Shown piece by piece: positions 16,753-25,421 of a stretch of DNA of 64,000 nucleotides; position 1 is the stretch's first letter, and every line of letters starts with the position of its first letter. The position numbers were made by a program, and so were the translations under genes. This stretch comes from Chloroflexota bacterium (GTDB taxonomy: Bacteria > Chloroflexota > Anaerolineae > Anaerolineales > Anaerolineaceae), in assembly GCA_029561345.1 (NCBI GenBank), contig JAKQJC010000005.1, forward strand, positions 1 through 64,000, written 5' to 3'. The notes beneath the pieces were generated by a model. It was not told the DNA's origin. It was given only the letters and a program-made list of their open reading frames with translations, and made no database searches.

Positions 16753-18099
16753 TTATTTGACCGGCACGTAGATATAAAAGACCGAATCGGGAGCGAAATC
16801 TTTGAATTCATCGGTATAAACTTCCATATCGAACATGCCGTTGATCTCCAGGCCCGATTTTGGCATGGCCTGCTGGTAAATGGCATTGTAGGTGGCGCGC
16901 AGGCTCTCCAGCGGGCCGACATGCTTGAACGCGGCGTAGCGGGTGGCGGGCAGGTTGCGCACCACCATGCCGGCGGGCACGTCTTCCAGTTTGGAAACAG
17001 CGAAGCCGCACAGGTATTCAAAGGCGCCCTGGGGCAGGTCTGGCCGGGTGATGCACACGCCGTAAGCGGCTTCTTCGAGAGCATTCTTGATCTCGGCAGA
17101 GCGCTGGTTGAAGCGCACCCAGGTGGCGCCGATTTCATTGTTGGGGTTGCTGCCTTCATACAATATGCCGACCACGGTCAGCGCGGGCTTTTCAATCAGG
17201 GTGTATTCCATGAGGGTCTCCTTCTTTGCAATAATGGTTCGATTTTTATTGGATAGAACCGGCTCAAGCGGAATCTGCACTTCCACCATCGGGCAGCTCT
17301 CGGCGCCTTCATCCGCCAGGTACAGCTCGCGCATGGGGCTGGCGGCGCGGTAGCCGTGGGCATCCATCCAGGCGTAGATCGCGCTGTAGGTCTGGTTCAA
17401 CTCGGCGGGTTGGGCCGGGCTGGCCGCGCAGGCCGTGGCCTCGATGGCAGGCAGGCGCCGCAGAACCGGCATACCCGGGCCGGCCGGGCTGGCGCTGGCG
17501 CGGTTCTGGCCGGTGGAGCGGTCGTCAATGACCACCGCCACATCCAGCTCCACGCTGGTTTCGCGGTACTCCGGGCTGAGCCACAGGGTGAGCCAATCGC
17601 CGGTGCAGCGCAGCATCTGGCTGCCGGTCCAGTCGAAGAGATGGCGGCGCAGGGTTTCGCGGCGGGCGGGCAGTTCAGCCGGCGGCATCACCGTGCGCAG
17701 AGCAGCCACCCACATGGCCGGGGCAGGCTTGAGCACCACCTCGGGCAGGGCCGCCTTGCCTTCCATTTCGATCTGCTGCAGGCGCAGGGCCACCTGTTCC
17801 ATGCGGCTCTGTTCGGCCTGAATGCGCTGGGCCAGCTCGGCCTGCTTCTCTGCCATCATCTCGCGCAGCCGGGCGGCGTCCAGCTCCCGGTCCAGCAGGC
17901 TGAGGATTTGTTCCAGCGAGAAGCCCAGGTCTTTGAGCGCCAGGATGCGGTTGATGCGCGGCAGCTGCCGGGGAGAGTAGTAGCGGTAGCCGGTGTAGCG
18001 GTCAATCCAGGCGGGTTTGAACAGCCCCACCTGTTCGTAATGATGCAGGGTTTTGACCGTGACATGAGCCAGCTTTGAAAACTCGCCGATCTTGAGCAT
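16753..18099 (-). CDS. MerR-family regulator fused to two GyrI-like domains
   Basis: The 448-residue frame has a MerR winged helix (residues 1-70, with T-V-K-T-L-H-H-Y-E and a Y-R-Y-Y-S motif), a coiled coil to about 110, a GyrI/BmrR-like effector domain to about 285, and a second GyrI-like domain from 297. Such regulators bind drugs or other small hydrophobic ligands and activate transcription by remodelling the promoter. The ATG at 18099 follows an AAAGGA site; an ATG at 18108 is in frame. A linker of about twelve residues joins the domains, and within it lies AAGGAG followed by ATG (17211), as for an independent gene. It may be a natural fusion or a lost stop. Confidence 0.8.
   Translation of the reverse strand: MLKIGEFSKLAHVTVKTLHHYEQVGLFKPAWIDRYTGYRYYSPRQLPRINRILALKDLGFSLEQILSLLDRELDAARLREMMAEKQAELAQRIQAEQSRMEQVALRLQQIEMEGKAALPEVVLKPAPAMWVAALRTVMPPAELPARRETLRRHLFDWTGSQMLRCTGDWLTLWLSPEYRETSVELDVAVVIDDRSTGQNRASASPAGPGMPVLRRLPAIEATACAASPAQPAELNQTYSAIYAWMDAHGYRAASPMRELYLADEGAESCPMVEVQIPLEPVLSNKNRTIIAKKETLMEYTLIEKPALTVVGILYEGSNPNNEIGATWVRFNQRSAEIKNALEEAAYGVCITRPDLPQGAFEYLCGFAVSKLEDVPAGMVVRNLPATRYAAFKHVGPLESLRATYNAIYQQAMPKSGLEINGMFDMEVYTDEFKDFAPDSVFYIYVPVK
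17209..17230 (-). promoter_or_regulatory. Internal ribosome site and ATG inside the MerR-GyrI gene
   Basis: The minus strand reads AAGAAGGAGACCCTC then ATG at 17211-17209, in the same frame. Translation from here would give a stand-alone GyrI-like protein of 152 residues in addition to the fusion. Confidence 0.6.
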
Positions 18100-18336
18100 G
18101 GGTTCCATCCTTTTGAGATACAATCTGAAGGCCTTCAGTAATGATAGTTTACACCCTCCGGTAAGGGGCGAGTCAAGGGGGGATATGACCAATTTGAGAA
18201 AACAGAAAAACGCAATTTTCCGGTCACAGGATGCATTCTTCGCATTTTGCGGCTGCTTCGCCGCCCTCCCAATTTTCGGGAGGGGACCGGGTGTCAAACA
18301 ATTCCCCGTGAGCTGGCCTAATTATACCCTTGCGTC

Positions 18337-18365
18337 TTGACAGTTTCACCTGCGTAAGATAGGAT
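18337..18365 (+). promoter_or_regulatory. Promoter of the phosphatidyltransferase-lgt operon
   Basis: TTGACA at 18337-18342, a 17-base spacer, and TAGGAT at 18360-18365. It faces away from the MerR gene. Confidence 0.6.
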
Positions 18366-18393
18366 AAGAATATCTTTTATGAGAGGTAGATGC

Positions 18394-19017
18394 GTGGCCG
18401 AGTTGGAAGAAAAGAAACCGTTTAGCGTTGAATTGTTTTTGCGAACCACTTTCAAAGGGCTGCTGGACAGCATGGCGGCCTTCTTTAACCGGATTGGCCT
18501 GAAACCCAACACCATGACCATTCTGGGGCTGGCGCTCAGCTTTGTCGGCGCCATTCTGCTGGGCATGGGACAGATCACCCTGGGCGGCATCATCATCCTG
18601 ATTGCCGGCCCTTTCGACGCCGTGGACGGCAGCATGGCCCGCCTGCGCGGCGAACCCAAACTGTTTGGCGGCTTTGCCGATTCCGTCTCTGACCGCTACG
18701 CGGAACTGGCCATTTTTGGCGGCCTGATGGTCTATTATGCCAGCCAGGGCAACATGATCTTCTGCCTGCTGGTGTACCTGGCCGCCTCCGGCTCGGTGAT
18801 GGTTTCATACATTCGCGCGCGCGCCGAAGCCCTCAAATTTGACGCCAAAGTGGGCATGCTCACCCGGGTGGAACGCTACCTGGTGCTGGCCCCCTGCCTG
18901 GTTTTCAACATTCCCATCGTGGCGGTATGCATTATCGCCTTCTTTTCCCACCTCACCGCCATCCAGCGCATTTTGCATGTGCGCCGGCAGGCCCGCCAGA
19001 TCAAGGAGATTTTGTAA
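18394..19017 (+). CDS. CDP-alcohol phosphatidyltransferase
   Basis: The signature D75-x2-D78-G-x2-A-R-x8-G92-x3-D96-x3-D100 is complete, placing the protein in the family that joins CDP-diacylglycerol or another CDP-alcohol with an alcohol such as glycerol phosphate or inositol phosphate at the cytoplasmic membrane. Six hydrophobic segments are expected. GTG at 18394 was chosen because GAGAGGTAG lies just upstream; an ATG at 18379 is also in frame. The last codons carry AAGGAG for lgt, which starts directly after the stop. Head group cannot be settled; PgsA or a phosphatidylinositol-phosphate synthase are options. Confidence 0.85.
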   Translation: MAELEEKKPFSVELFLRTTFKGLLDSMAAFFNRIGLKPNTMTILGLALSFVGAILLGMGQITLGGIIILIAGPFDAVDGSMARLRGEPKLFGGFADSVSDRYAELAIFGGLMVYYASQGNMIFCLLVYLAASGSVMVSYIRARAEALKFDAKVGMLTRVERYLVLAPCLVFNIPIVAVCIIAFFSHLTAIQRILHVRRQARQIKEIL

Positions 19018-19944
19018 ATGGAATTCACATCGCAGGGCATTGTTATTTTAGGTTTCACCATTTATTACTACGGCATCGTCATCATGTTGGGTGTGGTGGC
19101 TGCGGCCATCATGACCGACCGCCTGGCGCGCATGCGCGGCCTGGACCCGGAAATTCCCTGGGATGCCCTGGCCTGGTGTCTGATTGGCGGCATTGTGGGC
19201 GCCCGCCTGTGGCATGTGTTCACCCCGCCGCCTTCCATGGTGGAGCAGGGTATCACCACCATGTACTACCTGACCAATCCCCTGGCCATGCTTAATATCC
19301 GCAACGGCGGTCTGGGCATTCCCGGCGGCGTGATCGGCGGGGCTCTGGGTTTCTACATTTTTGCCCGCCGCCGCAAGATCAGCTTCCTGGAATGGGCTGA
19401 CCTCATCGCCCCCGGGCTGGCACTGGCGCAGGCCATGGGCCGCTGGGGCAACTTCTTCAACCAGGAAGTCTACGGCGCCCCCACCAGCCTGCCCTGGGCC
19501 ATCACCATTGACCCGCCCTACCGCCTGCCCGAATACATCAACCAGGCCACTTACCATCCCCTGTTTCTCTATGAATCCATCTACAACCTGGTCAGCATGG
19601 CTGTGCTGATCTGGCTGCTGCGCAAAGGCGGCGAGCGGCTGAAGAAAGGCGACGTGTTCCTGACCTATCTGGTGCTCTACCCGGTAGGGCGCTTCTTCCT
19701 TGAATTTTTACGCCTCGATTCTGCCCAGGTGGGCGGGATCAACTTCAACCAGACCCTGATGGGTGTGATTGCCATCGCGGCCGTTGCCCTGCTGATCTGG
19801 CGGCACCGTCCAGGGGCTGCGACCGCCGCGGCTGAAAGCCAGCCCCCGATTGCCTCTGCGGCCGCCCCGGAGCCAGATGCAGACATCGAGCAGATTGAAG
19901 AAAGCGTGAAAGAAAAAGAGAACCTGAAGGAAGAAGAGCAGTAA
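19018..19944 (+). CDS. lgt: Prolipoprotein diacylglyceryl transferase
   Basis: This 308-residue membrane protein carries the Lgt signature G-R-W-G-N-F-F-N-Q-E-V-Y-G and the conserved Y-P-V-G-R-F-F-L-E-F-L-R motif. The enzyme moves diacylglycerol from phosphatidylglycerol to the lipobox cysteine of exported prolipoproteins. About seven membrane segments are expected; the last 50 residues are an acidic, alanine-rich cytoplasmic tail that is longer than usual. The start abuts the upstream stop, so both genes are translationally coupled and functionally linked through phospholipid supply. Confidence 0.92.
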   Translation: MEFTSQGIVILGFTIYYYGIVIMLGVVAAAIMTDRLARMRGLDPEIPWDALAWCLIGGIVGARLWHVFTPPPSMVEQGITTMYYLTNPLAMLNIRNGGLGIPGGVIGGALGFYIFARRRKISFLEWADLIAPGLALAQAMGRWGNFFNQEVYGAPTSLPWAITIDPPYRLPEYINQATYHPLFLYESIYNLVSMAVLIWLLRKGGERLKKGDVFLTYLVLYPVGRFFLEFLRLDSAQVGGINFNQTLMGVIAIAAVALLIWRHRPGAATAAAESQPPIASAAAPEPDADIEQIEESVKEKENLKEEEQ

Positions 19945-19970
19945 TTCCGGGTGGGGAGAGTGAGGAAGCA

Positions 19971-20909
19971 ATGATGATCCTGGCCGAACGGTTAACCAAG
20001 AAATTTGACGAGTTCACTGCCGTGAATGAGGTGAGTTTTGAGGTTGCCGCCGGCCAGGTTCTGGTTATTCTGGGACCCAACGGCGCCGGCAAGACCACCA
20101 CCGTGCGCATGCTCACCTCCATTTTGCGACCCACCAGCGGCCGTGCCGCGGTGGCGGGCTATGATGTGGTGCGCGACGCCGACAAGGTGCGCGCCAGCGT
20201 GGGGGTGCTGACGGAAAATCACGGTCTTTACGGGCGCATGTCAGCCGATGAATATCTCGACTTTTTCGGCCAGCTCTACCGCCTGGACCGTCCCACCCGC
20301 CTCAGCCGCATTGAAAAATATCTCGATCAGTTTGGCCTGAGCGGCGCGCGCCAAAAGCGCCTGGGCGAATTTTCAAAAGGCATGCGCCAGAAGCTGGCCC
20401 TGGTGCGCGCGCTGCTGCACGAGCCGCCGGTGCTGCTGCTGGATGAGCCCACCTCGGCCATGGATCCCGAAAGCGCGCGTGTGGTGCGCGAGGCCATTGA
20501 AAGCCTGCGCTCAGCCGACCGGGCCATTGTGCTCTGCACCCACAACCTCACCGAAGCCGAAGAACTGGCCGACCGCGTGGCCATCATCCGGCGCGGGCGC
20601 ATTGTGCAGCAGGGCACCCTGCCCGAGCTGCGCGCTCTGGAAGGCCCGCCGGTGTTTGAGGCGCGCCTGGCCGCCCCGCTGAACGGCTGGGACGGCAGCC
20701 TGCCCGACGGCGCCGGGCTGCTGGAACGCGGCGATTCATGGCTGCGTTACCGCACAACCGCCCCTGAACAAACCAACCCCGCTTTGCTGGGCAGCCTGCT
20801 GGCGCAAAATTTGCCCGTGCTGGCCCTGCAGGAACTGCCGCACAGCCTGGAGCAGGTGTATTTAAAAGTGATGCAGCGCGCCGCCGGGGAGGATAACCAT
20901 GCTGGATGA
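19971..20909 (+). CDS. ABC transporter ATP-binding protein
   Basis: 312 residues with Walker A G-P-N-G-A-G-K-T, signature F-S-K-G-M-R-Q, Walker B L-L-L-L-D-E-P and a switch histidine in C-T-H-N. The extended C-terminus after the nucleotide-binding domain is typical for NatA/CcmA-like ATPases that pair with ABC-2 permeases. Its stop overlaps the permease start by eleven bases. It follows lgt by 26 bases. Substrate is unknown; drug or lipid export is possible. Confidence 0.88.
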   Translation: MMILAERLTKKFDEFTAVNEVSFEVAAGQVLVILGPNGAGKTTTVRMLTSILRPTSGRAAVAGYDVVRDADKVRASVGVLTENHGLYGRMSADEYLDFFGQLYRLDRPTRLSRIEKYLDQFGLSGARQKRLGEFSKGMRQKLALVRALLHEPPVLLLDEPTSAMDPESARVVREAIESLRSADRAIVLCTHNLTEAEELADRVAIIRRGRIVQQGTLPELRALEGPPVFEARLAAPLNGWDGSLPDGAGLLERGDSWLRYRTTAPEQTNPALLGSLLAQNLPVLALQELPHSLEQVYLKVMQRAAGEDNHAG

Positions 20910-22320
20910 ACTGCGTCCCGCTCTGATTGTGGCTCAACGCGAAACCCGCGACCAGCTGCGCGATTGGCGCATTATTTTCCCTGTGCTGGGGCTGACCGTC
21001 TTTTTTCCCTTTTTGATGAATTTCACCGCCGAACAGGCTTTGAATTTTGTGCGCCAGTACGGCGCCTCGATTATCGGCGAGCGCATGGTGCCCTTCCTGC
21101 TGATGATCGTCGGCTTTTTCCCCATTTCAGTATCCATGGTCATTGCCCTGGAATCTTTTGTGGGCGAAAAAGAGCGCGGCAGCATTGAGCCCCTGCTCGA
21201 CACCCCCCTGAAAGACTGGCAGCTCTACCTGGGCAAACTGCTTTCATCTACTGTGCCGCCGCTGATTGCCAGCGCCATGGGCATGTCGGTGTATATCGCC
21301 GGCCTGGTGCGCAGCGGCATTCCCCTGCCCGAAGCCCCCCTGCTGCTGCAAATCATCTCCCTGACGGTGGTGCAGGCGGTGCTGATGGTGAGCGGAGCGG
21401 TGGTGGTCTCCACCCAGACCACCTCGGTGCGCGCGGCCAACCTGCTGGCTTCATTTATTATCATTCCAGTGGCGCTGCTCATCCAGGCTGAAAGCGTGAT
21501 CATGTTCTGGGGCGATTACAACACCCTCTGGCTGGTGGTGGTGGCGGTGGTGCTGCTCACCTTCCTGCTGGTGCGGGTGGGGCTGGCGCATTTTCAGCGC
21601 GAGCAGCTTTTGGGCCGCGAGATCGACGTGCTGAATATCCGCTGGGCCGTGAAGCTGCTGTGGAACGGTTTTCGCGGCGAGGCGCGCAGCATCGACGCCT
21701 GGTACCGCAAAACCTTGTGGCCCACCCTGCAGCGCCTGGCCCTGCCGGTCCTGATGGTGGCGGTGCTGCTGGTCATCAGCGTGGGCCTGGGCTGGACGCA
21801 GGTGGAACGTTTTAACCTGCATGCCAATGATATCACCTCGCCGGAATCGATCAAGGAAAACCTGCTCACCCTCACCGAAGCCGCCCCGCTGGGCGATTTT
21901 GGCCTGGTGCTGACCATTTTCTGGCAAAATTTACGCGCGCTGGGCATTGCCCTGCTGCTGGGCATGATCACTTTTGGCATTCTGGGCATGCTGCCTTCGA
22001 TGCTGACCCTGGGGATCATGGGCTATTTGATGGGCGTGCTGGCCCAGCGCGGATTTTCTGCCGGGCTCTATTTTGCCGGCTTTATTCTGCCGCACGGCCT
22101 GCTTGAAATTCCGGCTGTGGTGCTGGCCACGGCAGCCGTGCTGCGCATGGGCGCCATTCTGGCCACCCCCACCCCCGACCGCACCTTCATGGAGGTGTGG
22201 CTGGCCTGCCTGGCAGACTGGTTCAAAGTGATGATTGGCCTGGTCATCCCGCTGCTCTTTGCAGCAGCCATGGTTGAAGCCTGGTTTACGCCGCAGGTGG
22301 CGATCTGGATGATGCGATAG
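20899..22320 (+). CDS. ABC-2 type permease
   Basis: 473 residues with about ten hydrophobic segments and the characteristic cytoplasmic E-K-E-R-G-S-I-E-P-L-L-D-T-P motif of NatB/ABC-2 permeases, which contacts the ATPase. It looks like a single-chain permease with two membrane halves, the second of which, after residue 270, resembles a stage II sporulation M-like (SpoIIM/DUF95) region with the G-L-L-E-I-P-A motif. The gene overlaps the ATPase gene and forms one transporter with it. Confidence 0.82.
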   Translation: MLDELRPALIVAQRETRDQLRDWRIIFPVLGLTVFFPFLMNFTAEQALNFVRQYGASIIGERMVPFLLMIVGFFPISVSMVIALESFVGEKERGSIEPLLDTPLKDWQLYLGKLLSSTVPPLIASAMGMSVYIAGLVRSGIPLPEAPLLLQIISLTVVQAVLMVSGAVVVSTQTTSVRAANLLASFIIIPVALLIQAESVIMFWGDYNTLWLVVVAVVLLTFLLVRVGLAHFQREQLLGREIDVLNIRWAVKLLWNGFRGEARSIDAWYRKTLWPTLQRLALPVLMVAVLLVISVGLGWTQVERFNLHANDITSPESIKENLLTLTEAAPLGDFGLVLTIFWQNLRALGIALLLGMITFGILGMLPSMLTLGIMGYLMGVLAQRGFSAGLYFAGFILPHGLLEIPAVVLATAAVLRMGAILATPTPDRTFMEVWLACLADWFKVMIGLVIPLLFAAAMVEAWFTPQVAIWMMR

Positions 22321-22329
22321 GAGGATAAA

Positions 22330-23082
22330 GTGGCGAGAGTTGTCATCTTGGGGACGGCTTATTCGGTGGCGGCTGAAGAACATCAGAACACGCATTTTGC
22401 GGTGATCGGCCGCGAGCGGCAGGTGCTGGTGGATTGCACCGGCACGCCCAATGTGCGCCTGAAACGCGCCGGCATGGAGATCAACAACCTGACCGACCTG
22501 ATTCTGACCCATTTTCATCCAGATCATGTCTCAGGGGCGCCCCTGCTGCTGATGCAAATGTGGCTGCTGGGCCGCAGCAGGCCGCTGAACATCTACGGAC
22601 TGGCGCCGGTGATGGACCGCATGGAAACCCTGATGGGCTTCTATGATTGGGCCACCTGGCCGAATTTCTTTCCGGTGACCTTTAACCGCCTGCCTTCTGA
22701 AGAAATGACTCCGGTGTTAAGCTGCGACGAAATGGTCATTCACGCCTCGCCCGTCCAGCATATGATCCCGACCATTGGTCTGCGCTTCGATTTTGATGAC
22801 GGCCGCTCGCTGGCCTATTCCTGCGACACGGCCCCCTGCGGTGAGGTGGTGCGCCTGGCCAAAGACGCCGATGTGCTGATCCATGAGGCTTCCGGCGGAC
22901 CCATCGGTCATTCAACCGCGCGCGAAGCCGGCGAAATTGCCGCCCGCGCCGGAGCACACGCCCTTTACCTGATCCATTACCCCACCATCAACCCCGATTA
23001 CACCGCCATGCTCCTCGAAGCCAGCCAGGCTTTTAACGGCCCGGTAAAGCTGGCCCAGGATTACATGACGTTTGGCTTTTAA
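22330..23082 (+). CDS. Metallo-beta-lactamase fold hydrolase (RNase Z-like)
   Basis: The 250-residue protein has the metal motif T-H-F-H-P-D-H and later metal residues in Y-S-C-D-T and H-E-A. The fold and order are those of RNase Z/arylsulfatase-like MBL proteins. Substrate unknown; true RNase Z is possible but the exosite arm is not evident. GTG start at 22330 follows AGGAGG. It lies nine bases after the permease gene in the same operon. Confidence 0.8.
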   Translation: MARVVILGTAYSVAAEEHQNTHFAVIGRERQVLVDCTGTPNVRLKRAGMEINNLTDLILTHFHPDHVSGAPLLLMQMWLLGRSRPLNIYGLAPVMDRMETLMGFYDWATWPNFFPVTFNRLPSEEMTPVLSCDEMVIHASPVQHMIPTIGLRFDFDDGRSLAYSCDTAPCGEVVRLAKDADVLIHEASGGPIGHSTAREAGEIAARAGAHALYLIHYPTINPDYTAMLLEASQAFNGPVKLAQDYMTFGF

Positions 23083-23132
23083 ATGGGACGGTCCGGCCAA
23101 ACCTGAATTAAAATCTGACAGGCAACCACTCA

Positions 23133-23196
23133 GCCGGGTCTTTTTTGAACCGCCAAGCACATTCATCTTCAAGGATAGGTCCCCGCAATAACGGGC
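23133..23196. repeat. Short interspersed repeat, copy B
   Basis: Matches 10518-10581 over about 64 bases with about ten differences, including the shared TTTTTTGAACCGCCAAGC and AGGTCCCCGCA blocks. Again located between convergent genes. Confidence 0.65.
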
Positions 23197-23220
23197 TTTT
23201 CCGGCGAATGGCAAATCAAC

Positions 23221-23724
23221 CTACCAGCCGGTGATAAACGGTTCCCAATCCGCATTGTTCTGCAGGTAGTGGCCAAACACATAGGCCGCCGCAGTGGAGG
23301 GTTCCTGGGGAGTGTGCAGCGGAAACATGCGGGATTCTTCGCTGGTGCGCCCGCCCTTGTGATGATTGCAGGCCGGACAGGCCGCCACCACATTTGTCCA
23401 GATGTGCCGCCCGCCCATATGGCGCGGGATGACGTGGTCAATGGTCAGTTCAGGGGTGTGTTTGCCGCAGTACTGGCAGGTGTAGCCGTCGCGGCGGAAC
23501 ACCTCACGGCGGTTCAGGCGGGCATGCAGGCGCGGTACGGCCACCATTTGCAGCAGCCGGATGACCGAGGGGCGCGGAAATGTGCCGCGGATGAGGCGAA
23601 TGATGCCCCGCCCGTTCAAAACCAAATCTGCCCGTTCAGCCATCAAAAGGCCAACGGCCCGGCGCGTGCTGCAGATATTGACCGGCTGATAATTGGCATT
23701 CAAAACCAGAACCTGCCCATCCAT
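23221..23724 (-). CDS. HNH endonuclease family protein
   Basis: 167 residues; the HNH core is in the second half: C-Q-Y-C-G-K zinc knuckle, D-H-V-I-P-R-H catalytic strand, and C-P-A-C-N-H-H-K closing the zinc site. The N-terminal half (M-D-G-Q-V-L-V-L-N-A-N-Y) is typical for the widespread bacterial HNH proteins of unknown target. ATG at 23724 is chosen for its AAGGAGGT site. It is a monocistronic unit, not near restriction-modification genes. Nicking or cutting of DNA is expected from family knowledge. Confidence 0.85.
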   Translation of the reverse strand: MDGQVLVLNANYQPVNICSTRRAVGLLMAERADLVLNGRGIIRLIRGTFPRPSVIRLLQMVAVPRLHARLNRREVFRRDGYTCQYCGKHTPELTIDHVIPRHMGGRHIWTNVVAACPACNHHKGGRTSEESRMFPLHTPQEPSTAAAYVFGHYLQNNADWEPFITGW

Positions 23725-23793
23725 GCCGACCTCCTTCCACCTATTATACTCCGAGTCGGCGCCAGGTGCAGCAGGGCATAAAAAGGAGCAGCC

Positions 23794-24708
23794 ATGCACA
23801 TTTTGATGACAGGCGGAACCGGATTAATTGGCCAGGCCCTGACGAGCCTGCTGCTGGAAGCCGGGCACCGGGTGACCCTGCTGACGCGCCGGCCCGAAGC
23901 GGCCCGCGCCCCGGCCGGCGCCCGTCTGGCAGCCTGGGACGGACGCAGCGCCAATGGCTGGGCCCACCTGCTGGGCGAGGGCGACGCCGTGATCAACCTG
24001 GCCGGGCAGAGCATCGCCGCCAGCCGCTGGACACCGGCGCAAAAGCAGCTCATTTTGCAGAGCCGCCTGGATGCCGGGCGGGCGGTGATGGACGCCCTCA
24101 AGCAGGCTCCGGGACGCCCCGCCGTGCTGCTGCAGGCCTCGGCAGTGGGCTATTACGGCCCCTGCGGCGACGAAGAGCTGGATGAAAACGCCCCGGCTGG
24201 CAGTGATTTTCTGGCAGAAGTGTGCCGCCAGTGGGAAGAATCGACCTTTGAGGCGGAAGAACTGGGCCTGCGCCGCGTGGTGCTGCGCACCGGCGTGGTG
24301 CTGGCGGCCCAGGGCGGCGCATTGGAGCGCCTGGCCATGCCCTTCCGCCTCTTTGGCGGTGGACCGGTGGGCAGCGGGCGGCAGTGGCTGCCCTGGATTC
24401 ACCTGCGCGACCAGGCCAATGCCATGCGTTTTTTGCTGGAAAACCCGGCTGCCGCGGGTGTCTTTAACCTGGCCGCGCCGCAGCTGCAGCGCAACGCGGA
24501 ATTTGGTAAAACCCTGGCACGGGTGCTGCAGCGCCCTTACTGGCTGCCAGCCCCGGCTTTTGCCCTGCGTCTGGCCCTGGGCGAACTGAGCACCATTGCC
24601 CTGGATGGCCAGCGCGCCGTGCCGCACCGCCTGCTGCAGATGGGCTACCGCTTTGATTTTCCTGAGCTGCAGCCAGCCCTCGAAAACCTGTTTAAGAAAG
24701 GAGCGTGA
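23794..24708 (+). CDS. SDR-type epimerase, TIGR01777/YfcH family
   Basis: 304 residues with the N-terminal nucleotide-binding motif G-G-T-G-L-I-G, the V-G-Y-Y-G motif with its active tyrosine, and the family C-terminal DUF1731 region. Members of this group are NAD(P)-binding proteins of uncertain substrate; the plant member Giant Chloroplast 1 belongs here. It is followed by the pentapeptide repeat gene at one base distance. Confidence 0.87.
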   Translation: MHILMTGGTGLIGQALTSLLLEAGHRVTLLTRRPEAARAPAGARLAAWDGRSANGWAHLLGEGDAVINLAGQSIAASRWTPAQKQLILQSRLDAGRAVMDALKQAPGRPAVLLQASAVGYYGPCGDEELDENAPAGSDFLAEVCRQWEESTFEAEELGLRRVVLRTGVVLAAQGGALERLAMPFRLFGGGPVGSGRQWLPWIHLRDQANAMRFLLENPAAAGVFNLAAPQLQRNAEFGKTLARVLQRPYWLPAPAFALRLALGELSTIALDGQRAVPHRLLQMGYRFDFPELQPALENLFKKGA

Positions 24709-24709
24709 T

Positions 24710-25276
24710 ATGGCACTGAAACGTTTCGTGATGATGGCCCTCACCCGCAAGGGCGAGGCGGTGCAGGCGGAAGAATTGGCCGCCCTGCTCGATGAGCATC
24801 TCAAATTCCTCAAGGCGGGCGGGGCGGGCGGCTCGTGGGAAACCCTCTGCACCACCAGCGACCTGGAAACCGGCCTGGTGCTGGGCATTTACCGCGGCGG
24901 CACGAAAAAGGGCGGCAAGCAGGCTGATCTTTCAATGCGCCTGGTGGAAAGCGACCTCAACGGGGTCAATCTTTCCTTTGCCAATCTGCTGGCGGTGGGC
25001 TGCACCAACCGCAACTGGGATGAAATCAACCTGGAAGGGGCGCTGCTGGTCGATGCGGACCTGCGCGGCACCAGCTTCAGAAAGGCCAACCTGCGGCGGG
25101 CCGATTTCTCGCGCAGCGACATGCAGGGCTGCGATTTGAGCGGCGCCGATCTGCGCGACACCGATTTTGAAGAGGTGGACCTGAGCGGGGCCAACCTGAC
25201 CGGCGCGCTGGTGACCGGCACGCGCTTCGTCAATACCTGCCTCGATGGGGTGATTGGATTGGAAAAGCAGGGGTGA
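24710..25276 (+). CDS. Pentapeptide repeat protein
   Basis: 188 residues. From about residue 75 on, consecutive A(D/N)LXX repeats are seen, such as A-D-L-R-G, A-N-L-R-R, A-D-F-S-R, C-D-L-S-G, A-D-L-R-D, V-D-L-S-G and A-N-L-T-G, forming a right-handed quadrilateral beta helix. The first 75 residues are a separate small domain without a known match. ATG at 24710 follows AAAGGAG and directly trails the epimerase stop. Some pentapeptide proteins protect gyrase, but nothing here proves that. Confidence 0.85.
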   Translation: MALKRFVMMALTRKGEAVQAEELAALLDEHLKFLKAGGAGGSWETLCTTSDLETGLVLGIYRGGTKKGGKQADLSMRLVESDLNGVNLSFANLLAVGCTNRNWDEINLEGALLVDADLRGTSFRKANLRRADFSRSDMQGCDLSGADLRDTDFEEVDLSGANLTGALVTGTRFVNTCLDGVIGLEKQG

Positions 25277-25338
25277 ACTGACCTGTGCGCGGATAAAAAG
25301 AATCTGCTGCGGCTTGCAGACCGCTCTCTCCGGCATAA

Positions 25339-25374
25339 ATCAAATCCTCCCTGCTCATTCAGGGAGGATTTGAT
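25339..25374. terminator. Bidirectional hairpin between convergent genes
   Basis: Fourteen-base-pair perfect stem (25339-25352 with 25361-25374) between the pentapeptide and propeller genes. T runs are weak. Confidence 0.6.
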
Positions 25375-25421
25375 GACACCACTGCGTGAGGCAGCCAACT
25401 TGCAGCGCCTGCACGGCATTT

